Origin: Arthrobacter sp. M2012083
Lineage (GTDB): Bacteria > Actinomycetota > Actinomycetes > Actinomycetales > Micrococcaceae
NCBI RefSeq assembly: GCF_000281065.1
Contig: NZ_AKKK01000009.1
Span: 113,783 to 177,782, forward strand
Direction: 5' to 3'
DNA: 64,000 nucleotides
Part shown: piece after piece, positions 24,645-32,661 of the stretch
Position numbering within the stretch: the first letter of the stretch is position 1
Layout of the letters: every line of letters starts with the position of its first letter
Notes under the pieces: generated by a model
What the model was told of the DNA's origin: nothing
Database searches by the model: none
What the model saw: only the letters and a program-made list of their open reading frames with translations
Translations under genes and position numbers: made by a program

Positions 24645-24758
24645 ATGGCAGGAGTAGAGCACTACACCGTCGGTGGGCGCCAGATAGGTGCAGCAGACGC
24701 CATACCCGTCTATGTGGTTATTCATGCTGGGGCCGCGCAGTGCATGGGGACTCACTGA
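24645..24758 (+). CDS. Small ORF of 37 codons, first in the island operon
   Basis: ATG 24645 is preceded by a textbook AGGAG at five bases, the best ribosome binding site of the whole operon. The peptide begins MAGVEHYTVGGRQIG and ends AAQCMGTH; it has a hydrophobic middle (AIPVYVVIHAGAA) and one Cys four residues from the C-terminus. Its TGA overlaps the GH77 start codon as TGATG, so translation is coupled. I do not recognise the peptide. It could be a ribosomal peptide precursor or scaffold modified by the operon's enzymes, a small accessory protein, or only a leader ORF that delivers ribosomes to the next gene. Confidence 0.6.
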   Translation: MAGVEHYTVGGRQIGAADAIPVYVVIHAGAAQCMGTH

Positions 24759-26425
24759 TGATTCCTGAATCCGCGGTCCAGAGCGCATATGAGAACCGCT
24801 ACGGTGATCAAGTCGAGGTACCCGTTGAGGTGCAGCACACCGTAAGCCAATTGCTCAATGATGCCTGTGATGACATCACGCCCTTTGACTTGGGGCCCAA
24901 AGCTGACAACCCGCCATTGGCGCGACGTCGACGATGGGGTGTGCACCTGCAGTTGGCTCCCCTCGTTGACGATTCCACGTGGGGAATCGGCGACTACGGA
25001 TCTCTCGTTCGTCTGGGACAGGAGGTGGTCACGCATGGCGCCGACTTCGTGGCCATCGGCCCTACCAACTGGGAGTCGATACTTCCTGATGGTGGACTTG
25101 ATTCTTCTCCCTACTCACCGGTCAGTCGCCTGCTGCATAGCCTGCTGCATGTTGAAGTGACTACCGTGGCCGGATGGTCCTCAATCCCGCCAGCTGACCG
25201 CAAGGAACTATGCCGCCGCGGTGCCCAACTAAATGCAGCCTCCGCGGCAAGGCGCGATGACTTGGATGTATTGAAACTCAAAGCCGAGGCATTGCGATCC
25301 ATCTTTGCGCATAACGAGCCCCAGGTATCCGGGATTGATCCACGCTCATCGGAGGGCTTGCTGGCGTCCGCACTCGTTCAGTACCTACAGGAGAGACGGG
25401 TCGCTGCGCACTACTTCGGCACGCTTGACGAAAAGCAACACGTCGAATTCCTGGTTTGGCTACAGCACGTTGTCAAAGGTCAACTCGCTGTTGCTCACGA
25501 GGAGCTCCGCGCGGCCGGCATGGATATCGGAATTGTTGCAGATCTTCAAGTTGGCGCCTCTCAAGACGGGATCGACCAAGAAGTCTTCTCTGGGTGCTAT
25601 TCCCGTACATTGAGCATCGGTACCCCACCGGACGACTACGTTCCAGATGGTCAGAATTGGCGACTCGCCTTCCCCGTGCCGCATCGTGATCAACACCGTC
25701 CCTGCGCTCAGAGGTTGGCACTAGCCACCGTCGTCGTACCGGTCGGGGGCGTCCGCATAGACCACGTGTTGGGAATACAACGACTATGGGCGCGCCTCCC
25801 GGATGGGGCCGGGACCTACGTCCACTTCGATGTTGAGGCCCAAATGGAATCCATCCGCGAGCTTGTTGACCGGGGAAAGTTGGTGGTCGGGGAGGATCTC
25901 GGCAATGTTCCAGACGGTTTGCGCGAAGTGCTTGCTGAGAGTGGCGTGTACGGCACCGATGTAGTTTGGTGGACCCGCGGCACTGATGGATCGCTACGGA
26001 CGGGTCTCACCACCGAAGGCCGTGAGCAATCGATGTTGCTGATTGCCTTCCACGACACGAGTTCCACGGCCTGTTTCATCACCGGCGAGGATTTACGCCT
26101 CCTGGACAGCATGGGTCGGTTGGGAAGGGACCTCACGCAGGCGGAGAAGCAGCGATTCAGCGACCTCGCCGAGTTTGGGGTTGGACCAAACAGTGATGCC
26201 GAGGACGCGCTGCTCTCGATCTATACTTTTGCGTTCTCCTCACGACCAGAGCTCGTCAGCATCTACTACCCAGACCTTCTTGGTCTTGAGTGCACTGAGA
26301 ACGTACCTGGTACCGGTCCCGAGGACCATCCAAACTGGGTGCTTACCTACGGCGATCCAGATCTGAGCATTGAAGAGCAACTAGGCGGAAAGTTGGCCCG
26401 TCAGCTGCTCGCCCTCAAACGATGA
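24758..26425 (+). CDS. GH77 4-alpha-glucanotransferase-like protein
   Basis: A 555-residue homologue of amylomaltase (MalQ), which moves alpha-1,4-glucan units between acceptors. The catalytic set is intact: nucleophile Asp in VRIDHVLG, acid/base Glu in GEDLGNVPDG, and stabilising Asp in FHDTSS; substrate loops TPPDDYVPDGQNWRL and GIGDYGSL are also present. Start ATG 24758 overlaps the small ORF stop and has GGGGA upstream. Base use is less GC-biased than flanking genes. A glycogen enzyme among nucleotide enzymes is unusual: it may attach or trim glucose on the operon's product rather than work on storage glucan. That role is inference. Confidence 0.82.
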   Translation: MIPESAVQSAYENRYGDQVEVPVEVQHTVSQLLNDACDDITPFDLGPKADNPPLARRRRWGVHLQLAPLVDDSTWGIGDYGSLVRLGQEVVTHGADFVAIGPTNWESILPDGGLDSSPYSPVSRLLHSLLHVEVTTVAGWSSIPPADRKELCRRGAQLNAASAARRDDLDVLKLKAEALRSIFAHNEPQVSGIDPRSSEGLLASALVQYLQERRVAAHYFGTLDEKQHVEFLVWLQHVVKGQLAVAHEELRAAGMDIGIVADLQVGASQDGIDQEVFSGCYSRTLSIGTPPDDYVPDGQNWRLAFPVPHRDQHRPCAQRLALATVVVPVGGVRIDHVLGIQRLWARLPDGAGTYVHFDVEAQMESIRELVDRGKLVVGEDLGNVPDGLREVLAESGVYGTDVVWWTRGTDGSLRTGLTTEGREQSMLLIAFHDTSSTACFITGEDLRLLDSMGRLGRDLTQAEKQRFSDLAEFGVGPNSDAEDALLSIYTFAFSSRPELVSIYYPDLLGLECTENVPGTGPEDHPNWVLTYGDPDLSIEEQLGGKLARQLLALKR

Positions 26426-27678
26426 AGATTCGCGACCGCGGCTTTGTGCCCTTGGTGATCACGCAGGCTGCATCGAACGTCTGCACCAGCACGAACACGT
26501 TTATTGCCATCTGGCTCTTAAGCACGCCCTCGCTACCCACTCTCCTCCTCGGAGTGAATCAAGGCGTATTCCTGGCCACACTCATGCTCGGCACCCGTCT
26601 CAATCCGTTGGTCGTCAACTGGCTCGGACTGCGGCGCAGCACTCTCTTGCTGCTCCTGCTCGAGGGGCTCGGATTGGCTGGCCTTGGAGTTTGGATCGCC
26701 GGGCAGGCAACGCCCGAACCCAACTTTCATGATGCTGTCGGCATTGTGGTGCTCGCTGGGATCACCACGTTTGCGGGCGGCCTGAACGGGCCATCTTGGG
26801 TCACAGTTGTGGCCCGGTGGGGAGGCGACCCGGCAGGACGATCACGCCGTCTGATGGCCGACAGCGCGGCTTTTCAGTTCGCGGCGGCCGTCGGCCCTCT
26901 GGTCGGCTCGATCTTCGTCAGCAGCGGTTCACTCCTCTGGTTGCTGCCATCGCTGAACATGGCAACGAATGCGGCGGCGGCCGCCGTCGTCGGGTGGGGT
27001 ACACGACGGTACCCCCTTGGCTCGGCCAAGCTGCCCGAGGAATCAGAGTGCACCGAGGCCAGCCCCATGCGAGCCAACGCAGACGACACGCGGAAACCGA
27101 ACCAAGGAGGTTTGCTGATAAGCGTTCGGTCGCTGCCGCTGCTCACTTTGCTCGTACTTGCCGCATTTGCCGATCCACTACGAACCGTCTTACCTCTCAT
27201 AGTGCGGGAGGCGGGGGGCGCGGCGGGGACACTGGCTTCGACGTCGGCTGCGCTGGCGGTGGCCGCCGCTCTGGCAACGGCGCTGGCCTCTGATAGCGCC
27301 TGGGCAATCCGGATCAGCGATTGGATGCGGGCTGGCGGAACCTTCTTAGTACTCAGTCTCGGTGCGTTGGCATGGCTGCTCGGGGGCAGCACCGTCGCTT
27401 TCGTCGCGGGAGCCCTTCTGCTTGGGCTAGGGTCTGCCACGCTCTACGGTCAGCTTATGGCCGCCGCTTCCGAGGCCGATCAAGCCGAGGGCCGGGAGAC
27501 GCGCTATGTTGCCGACGCCATCTTGCTCCGAGCCCTGATCTCATCTCTTTTCACATTCATACTTACCAGCGGTTGGGGGGACACGGCACGCGTGGCCACC
27601 ATCGTGGGAGCCTCAGCGCTGTCTGTTATGGGCGTCTACGCCGTTGGTCGGAGCATTCAACGGAGGCCCACCTCATGA
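26422..27678 (+). CDS. MFS transporter
   Basis: A 418-residue protein with twelve predicted membrane helices in two halves separated by a hydrophilic loop (about residues 205-232). Spacing of helices fits the major facilitator superfamily; no subfamily signature is decisive. It overlaps the GH77 gene by ATGA. In this operon it most simply exports the product and thereby also gives self-protection. An importer role is less likely since no external binding protein is encoded. Confidence 0.85.
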   Translation: MKIRDRGFVPLVITQAASNVCTSTNTFIAIWLLSTPSLPTLLLGVNQGVFLATLMLGTRLNPLVVNWLGLRRSTLLLLLLEGLGLAGLGVWIAGQATPEPNFHDAVGIVVLAGITTFAGGLNGPSWVTVVARWGGDPAGRSRRLMADSAAFQFAAAVGPLVGSIFVSSGSLLWLLPSLNMATNAAAAAVVGWGTRRYPLGSAKLPEESECTEASPMRANADDTRKPNQGGLLISVRSLPLLTLLVLAAFADPLRTVLPLIVREAGGAAGTLASTSAALAVAAALATALASDSAWAIRISDWMRAGGTFLVLSLGALAWLLGGSTVAFVAGALLLGLGSATLYGQLMAAASEADQAEGRETRYVADAILLRALISSLFTFILTSGWGDTARVATIVGASALSVMGVYAVGRSIQRRPTS

Positions 27679-28205
27679 TTCTCACCGCCAACGAGATCCG
27701 CGCCCAAGTAGAGGGAGGCAATATCACTATCTCCCCTTTCGAATCTACGATGCTCAACCCGAACAGCTACAACTACCATCTGGGCCCGACATTGCGGGTC
27801 TACCCGCCGGGTATTCACGACTCCTTGCGTCCGCCGTCGCCCGAGGAAGTCGTCATACCTGCAGAGGGTCTGGTTCTACAGCCGCGGCAGCTTTACATTG
27901 GCAACACCGTAGAACGCATCGGGAGTTCTTGTTACGTCCCTTCACTGATCGGTCGATCCAGCCTTGGCCGACTTGGGATGTATCTGCAACTGTCTGCAGA
28001 CCTGGGCAACCTGGGCGCGTCACACCAGTGGACTCTCGAGATCACCGTCGTTCAACCTCTGCGTGTGTATCCAGGGATGGCGTGTGGGCAGGTCTCGTTC
28101 TGGGTTCCCCTCGGAGAAGTGTCCCTGTACGAGGGACTTCTAGGGACGTTGTCCCCGCCCACTGTGCCCTCGGCCACCACGATGAGGAAGGCGTTCGACC
28201 GATGA
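27675..28205 (+). CDS. dCTP deaminase-like protein 1
   Basis: A 176-residue member of the dCTP deaminase/dUTPase fold, starting MILTANEIR. Dcd hallmarks are visible: the PFESTMLNPNSYNYHLG start of the barrel, GRSSLGRLGMYLQLSA (Ser, Arg and Ala of the active site) and catalytic-type Glu122 in TLEIT. It also has the C-terminal RVYPGMACGQVSFW segment. Canonical Dcd converts dCTP to dUTP. It forms a tandem pair with the next gene (ATGA overlap), a paralogue that lacks this Glu. The pair may form a mixed trimer; the substrate may be a modified cytosine nucleotide. Confidence 0.85.
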   Translation: MILTANEIRAQVEGGNITISPFESTMLNPNSYNYHLGPTLRVYPPGIHDSLRPPSPEEVVIPAEGLVLQPRQLYIGNTVERIGSSCYVPSLIGRSSLGRLGMYLQLSADLGNLGASHQWTLEITVVQPLRVYPGMACGQVSFWVPLGEVSLYEGLLGTLSPPTVPSATTMRKAFDR

Positions 28206-28765
28206 TTCTCACAGGACCTGCGATCGAGCAGGAAGTACGCGACGGGACGATTCGAATTGCGCCCTTTGCGGCGAACCAAGTCAATCCCAACAGCTACGAC
28301 TTGCGATTGGCACCTCAGCTCCTCGTGTATCGCGACCGACTGCTCGATGTGGCGCAGGATAACCCGGTGGACAAGATCACAATCGGCCCTGACGGGGTGG
28401 TCCTGCAGCCGGACCGCATCTACTTGGGTGGCAGCGTCGAGCACGTCGGTAGCGACCATTACGTGCCGATAGTACGGGCAAAATCAAGCATCGCTCGCCT
28501 TGGCCTGTTCGTCCACGTGACAGCTGATCTGATCGACCTGGGATCGCACGGTCCTACCACCTTCCAGCTGCACTCGGTTCTGCCGCTGCGCGTCTACCCG
28601 CACATGCGGATTGCACAAGTCACTTATTGGGTCCCGCGAGGAAGGATCGAACTTTACGACGGCAAATACAGCCTTGCCAAGGCGCCAATGGCCTCACAGG
28701 CCTACCGCGATTTCACCACAACAGGAACCGAGGAGAACACCGTTGATGACAAATCAAACCGTTGA
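28202..28765 (+). CDS. dCTP deaminase-like protein 2 (active-site Glu replaced by Gln)
   Basis: A 187-residue paralogue of the preceding protein, alignable from MILT onward without gaps as far as the active-site region. It keeps PFAANQVNPNSYDLRLA, KSSIARLGLFVHVTA and LRVYPHMRIAQVTYW, but residue 122, the catalytic Glu in Dcd and in paralogue 1, is Gln (TFQLHS, codon 28565-28567). It is probably inactive as a classical deaminase and may be regulatory, a heteromer partner, or have new chemistry. Its last 20 bases overlap the methyltransferase gene. Confidence 0.85.
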   Translation: MILTGPAIEQEVRDGTIRIAPFAANQVNPNSYDLRLAPQLLVYRDRLLDVAQDNPVDKITIGPDGVVLQPDRIYLGGSVEHVGSDHYVPIVRAKSSIARLGLFVHVTADLIDLGSHGPTTFQLHSVLPLRVYPHMRIAQVTYWVPRGRIELYDGKYSLAKAPMASQAYRDFTTTGTEENTVDDKSNR

Positions 28766-29651
28766 CAATGAGGAACGTGCCCGTTATTGGATGTCTGTGC
28801 TGGGAGATGACTACCTCCGCAGCCATTTCAGCACCGATCAACCACTGGCGATCCAGCAGTTGACGCATAATCGCTACCGAACCAACCCCCGTACCCTGGT
28901 GGACCATACCTTGGCCTGTCTTGATCTCGACGGTACTGAGGCGGTCCTCGACGTCGGGTGCGGCAACGGATTTGTCTTGCGGGATGTCGCGTCGCGAATG
29001 CGCTATCCCGGGAGCATCACAGCAATAGACCAGTCGGCGGAGATCCTCAACGTCGCGAAGGAGAATGTGAACTTCACTTGGGTTCCGGTGGATTACATCA
29101 ACGGCGACGCCCGGCAATTGGACACCCTGATCGAGACGCAGTTCGACTGCGTCATGGCCAATTTCCTCTTTCACTACATCGATAACCCGGGTCAGATGGT
29201 GAGCCAGTTGCGAAGGGCCACCGCCGAAGACGGGCTGGCCGTAGTGACTGTTGAGGGTCTGGACTCGATGCCCGAAATGTACCAGCTGCATGAAGAGGCG
29301 ATGCACGCAGTCGGCATTCCCGCAGACGTTATCGAGCGTGCACCGAAAGGCCGACGCGGCACTCTCTCACCGCATAACGGCCGGGCCATACTGGAGCAGG
29401 AGTTTCCCCACGTTACTGAGCACCCCTATGAGGACTGGTTACGTTTCGACGAAGCACGGCCCTTCATGGAGTTCTATGCCTCGGGTCACCGGTACGCAGG
29501 GTTGGAGAAGGTCGCGGGTGATAACGTCAGCGAGGAGCAGTTCACAGCACTCTTCCTCGACGTGCAACGGCGGGTTGAGGAGATTATCGACCAGCAGGGA
29601 TTCTTCCGGTTGTCCAAGGTGAACGTCGTATTCGTGGCCCGGGCCTCATGA
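28746..29651 (+). CDS. Class I SAM-dependent methyltransferase
   Basis: A 301-residue methyltransferase starting at ATG 28746 (GAGGAG upstream, inside the end of the previous gene). SAM motif I is VLDVGCGNGF at about residues 60-69, with an acidic residue after strand two in ITAIDQSAEIL and motif IV-like FDCVMANFLFHYI. The C-terminal 120 residues probably form the acceptor lid and show no family I can name. It would methylate the operon product or an intermediate. Confidence 0.87.
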   Translation: MTNQTVDNEERARYWMSVLGDDYLRSHFSTDQPLAIQQLTHNRYRTNPRTLVDHTLACLDLDGTEAVLDVGCGNGFVLRDVASRMRYPGSITAIDQSAEILNVAKENVNFTWVPVDYINGDARQLDTLIETQFDCVMANFLFHYIDNPGQMVSQLRRATAEDGLAVVTVEGLDSMPEMYQLHEEAMHAVGIPADVIERAPKGRRGTLSPHNGRAILEQEFPHVTEHPYEDWLRFDEARPFMEFYASGHRYAGLEKVAGDNVSEEQFTALFLDVQRRVEEIIDQQGFFRLSKVNVVFVARAS

Positions 29652-30634
29652 CCGCAAGAGTTGCTCTGGTAGGGCGGCCGGGAGCAGGAAAAACCTCTTT
29701 AGCCGCCGCTTTGAAGGCGAGGGATGGTCACTGGTTGCAGCTCACTATGGCGAGACCGCTCTATGCCGCACAGGCTGCGCTTTTCGATCGGATGGGTGTA
29801 CCTCATCACGAGCTTGGACAGGACGGTGAGTTGCTGTCCTTCCTGGGCGGGCACATCCGACAGCGCGACCCACAGGCGCTGACGCGGCGGGTGATTGAAC
29901 GAGCGGACTGGTTACAGGCACTCTCGAGCGAGCGATCGATTGTCATAAGCGATGCTCGACCTGTGGACTTGGATGAGTTGCGTTACGCCGGCTTCACCGT
30001 AGTGCTGGTGCGGGCACCGGAAGAACTGAGGCTGGCCCGCTTGCAGGCCCGTGATGATCTAACGGAGAATCCGGACTCGGCGGGCGTCGAGCTCAAAGCT
30101 CAGGAACCTACCGCCGATATCTATGTGGACACTGCCGGATCGCTCGCAGATCTCGAGGCCAGCGCCGAGGCTCTGCTGAGAGACTTGCCCGCTGCTCCGT
30201 ATCCGACTCAGGCCGGGGCGGTAGCGCTGAAAGAGCTCGGACGAACTCTCTACAGGGAGGCGAGCGCGGCAATCACGGGTGTTTACCGGCCATCGCGGCA
30301 TCAACTCGGATGCGCGATGCTCGGCGATGACGGAGAGTTGGCCACCGGCGTTCACGTAGAGGCTGAGGTGGGTCGTGCATCGACTTGTGCCGAGAACGGT
30401 GCACTGGCACAAACCATTGCCCGTGGGGCCAAACCCGTCGCCATGATGACGGTACGTCATCCTCGTCCGGAGGAGATCCGCGATGTGGAGATCATGCCGC
30501 CCTGCGGCCTGTGTCGCGAGCTGCTTTGTGGTTATGGGCCTGACGCCATGGTCTGGTTGCCCTCTGGACAGGTCCGTCTGAAAGATCTACTTCTGCACAG
30601 GTACATCGGAACGAAATGGAGAAATCATGGTTGA
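29648..30634 (+). CDS. Fusion of phage-type deoxynucleoside-monophosphate kinase and cytidine deaminase domains
   Basis: A 328-residue two-domain protein. Residues 1-190 are a P-loop kinase with Walker A GRPGAGKT (9-16); ELLSFLGGHIRQRDPQ and IVISDARPVDLDELRYAGF resemble phage dNMP kinases. Residues about 200-328 are a cytidine deaminase of the three-cysteine type: Cys247 and Glu249 in TCAENGALAQ, then Cys286 and Cys289 in PPCGLCREL. All zinc ligands and the proton shuttle are present. Together they could phosphorylate a nucleotide and deaminate a cytosine base. I know of no standard fusion of this kind. It overlaps both neighbours. Confidence 0.82.
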   Translation: MTARVALVGRPGAGKTSLAAALKARDGHWLQLTMARPLYAAQAALFDRMGVPHHELGQDGELLSFLGGHIRQRDPQALTRRVIERADWLQALSSERSIVISDARPVDLDELRYAGFTVVLVRAPEELRLARLQARDDLTENPDSAGVELKAQEPTADIYVDTAGSLADLEASAEALLRDLPAAPYPTQAGAVALKELGRTLYREASAAITGVYRPSRHQLGCAMLGDDGELATGVHVEAEVGRASTCAENGALAQTIARGAKPVAMMTVRHPRPEEIRDVEIMPPCGLCRELLCGYGPDAMVWLPSGQVRLKDLLLHRYIGTKWRNHG

Positions 30635-31115
30635 GCAGCTAGTACTCACCAACGTCTATGCGCTGGTTCGCGACCGCCACAACCCAAGTCGCATCCTGTT
30701 GCAGCAACGGTGGAAGCCCGAATCAGATCCGGTAAACAGCGGACGTTGGGAGTTGCCGGGCGGTAAATGGCGCGCCTTTGAGCCTTTGGCCGCATGCGCC
30801 GAGCGTGAGGTGGAGGAAGAAACCGGCCTCAGCGAAGTGGAGGTGCAGGTCAGCCAGACCGACCACGAGCTGCTGGGGGACAGAGTACAGGTCAGCGAAG
30901 CGATTCAGCTGGTACAGATGCTCCAGGGGCCGTATCCCTCACTTCTGGCGATTGTGGACGTCCTTGCCTCCGGGTTGCCCCACTCCACTGGAGACGGATC
31001 TCGTGAAGTGCAATGGATCGATCAGGAAGTGCTGATGGAGATGATGCAGAATGAGCCACACACGTTTACAGCGCTCAGCTTCGCAGCACTTCGGCACCGG
31101 CTCTTGGCGCAATGA
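30627..31115 (+). CDS. Nudix hydrolase
   Basis: A 162-residue Nudix protein with a complete Nudix box at 46-68: Gly46, Glu52, then REVEEETGL. The fold hydrolyses nucleoside diphosphates linked to another group. The N-terminus (LTNVYALVRDRHNPSRILLQ) and WELPGGKW are typical of MutT-like members. GGAG precedes ATG 30627, which overlaps the previous gene by eight bases. Within the operon it could cleave a nucleoside triphosphate intermediate to the monophosphate, or clear a toxic analogue. Confidence 0.88.
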   Translation: MVEQLVLTNVYALVRDRHNPSRILLQQRWKPESDPVNSGRWELPGGKWRAFEPLAACAEREVEEETGLSEVEVQVSQTDHELLGDRVQVSEAIQLVQMLQGPYPSLLAIVDVLASGLPHSTGDGSREVQWIDQEVLMEMMQNEPHTFTALSFAALRHRLLAQ

Positions 31116-32611
31116 CGGTTGGCTCTGCCTGGGTGGGGCGTGTTTCTGCAGCAGACGTGGCCGACTTGGCGTATGTGCAGGCTTGGTCACCCAAGCAGCG
31201 AGGTGTCACCGCAGAGATTGCCGGGGAGCTTGCGTTCTTCGGTCGACAGGCACCTCAGCGTCGTAGTGTTTTGGGGTGGACCAGCACGCGGGACACTGCC
31301 CTGGTTGAAATCGACCATTCGACTTGGATTGCTCCCCAGGTCCGTCTGCGACAACAACTGCTTTCGGCTGCCGCCGGAGGTGATCTCCTGGAGGAAAGCG
31401 GGGTACCAACAAGCAACATTCCCAGTATTGCTGCTACGACTTCAGAGCTGGTCGCCCAGCGCCGCTGGGCGCTTGTACCATCGGGGCGCCATGATTTTCG
31501 GAGTCCGGACAGGAGGGATCCGGAGGTCTCCTGCGCGGTGCCTGTCAGTAGTCGGCTGGGGCGGATTTCGGAGTTCGGCGCCAGCTACAGCCTGTGCTTC
31601 AACAGCGGCTACTACATCTGGCTGGAGGAAGAGTTCGCCGACGGATTTGCCAGTAGCGGCGACCCGATCGGACTAGAGGTGGTTGACGGCGTGATTACGT
31701 CGCCGCCCACGGCCTCACGCTCGGCGCTGCTGAGGGTGCTGGATGCCTCCGGCAAGGACAAAATGATCATAAGGCAGGTGGATGTGTGTGACCTCACCAT
31801 CACCCTCCCCGGGGGACTCGTCATCCATGGCGAAAGGGCTGTCTGCCGGTGTTCTCGTTCAGTTGACTGTTTCGCCGCCGCAGGCGAGGTTCACATACTC
31901 ACACGGGCCCGGGGTGCAGACGCCGCGGTCCCAGTGCCCCAGGGTTTCATCGGGCTGACGCTGTACGGCCGCCAAGTGGTCCAGATTGGTCGCCAGAGCA
32001 CATCCTGCCCGGCCAACGGGCTCGTCCTCCTCATTCCAATATCATCTGCCAAGCGTCTGTTGGAGGAGGTTGGAAACAGTGCTTGGGTGATTTATGACCT
32101 CGAACTGGCTGGTTCCCGCGCCTTGTCAGGTACTCAAGTGGGGCCTACCGTGCTTCGCAGATCTGAACCCATCGACGTCGCCAATGAGGTTGCCGAAGGG
32201 CACGAGGTGTATCGCCCGACAGAGGAGTTCGGCCAAGAGGCTGTACCGCCAGTGTCGCTGACAGTTGAGAAGATCGTGGACGAGCCGCGAGGCAGGGCCG
32301 CCGTCGGAATTACTCCTGCAGGAGACGTCTGCGTGCTCGTCGCCGAGGGTTGTGAGCCTCGATCCATCGAGCTGGGTTATGACAGCTTGGGCGTGACCTC
32401 GGCGGAAATGACGTCCGCGCTCCTTGAGGCAGGGTGTCGCGACGCTGTGTTGCTCGATAGCGGCGGAGCGGCCAATATTTCACAGTTCGGACGCCTTGCC
32501 CTCCCGCCAGCTGACCGTAACGATGTGGTCGGAGTGCCCTTCGAGCGCTACGTCCCCGGGGCATGGCGACTTGCGACGTCGTCCGAATCCGGCTTGTCGC
32601 GTGCTTGGTAG
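31112..32611 (+). CDS. Phosphodiester-glycosidase-like protein (NAGPA domain), no signal peptide
   Basis: A 499-residue protein and the last gene of the operon. NAGPA-family (phosphodiester glycosidase) features appear in order: FNSGYYIWLEEEF near residue 168, RAAVGITPAGDVCVLVAEG near 395, then GVTSAEMTSALLEAGCRDAV and LLDSGGAANI. The family removes sugar-1-phosphate caps or cleaves glycosyl phosphodiesters and is normally secreted; no signal peptide or membrane helix is visible, so this one is probably cytoplasmic. In the usual family the last motif is DGGGS; here it reads DSGGA. The first 150 residues match nothing I know. A role in cleaving a glycosyl-phospho intermediate is inferred. Confidence 0.7.
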   Translation: MTVGSAWVGRVSAADVADLAYVQAWSPKQRGVTAEIAGELAFFGRQAPQRRSVLGWTSTRDTALVEIDHSTWIAPQVRLRQQLLSAAAGGDLLEESGVPTSNIPSIAATTSELVAQRRWALVPSGRHDFRSPDRRDPEVSCAVPVSSRLGRISEFGASYSLCFNSGYYIWLEEEFADGFASSGDPIGLEVVDGVITSPPTASRSALLRVLDASGKDKMIIRQVDVCDLTITLPGGLVIHGERAVCRCSRSVDCFAAAGEVHILTRARGADAAVPVPQGFIGLTLYGRQVVQIGRQSTSCPANGLVLLIPISSAKRLLEEVGNSAWVIYDLELAGSRALSGTQVGPTVLRRSEPIDVANEVAEGHEVYRPTEEFGQEAVPPVSLTVEKIVDEPRGRAAVGITPAGDVCVLVAEGCEPRSIELGYDSLGVTSAEMTSALLEAGCRDAVLLDSGGAANISQFGRLALPPADRNDVVGVPFERYVPGAWRLATSSESGLSRAW

Positions 32612-32661
32612 TTGGCTGCCTTTGGATGCTGGGGCGTAGCGGCATCTGCCGTCTACCGCAT

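Noticed and set aside
27675..28765. Stand-alone dCTP-deaminase phage defence gene
   Set aside because: The two proteins are embedded in an operon with transporter, methyltransferase and glycosyl enzymes, so a biosynthetic role is favoured; defence is kept only as an alternative.
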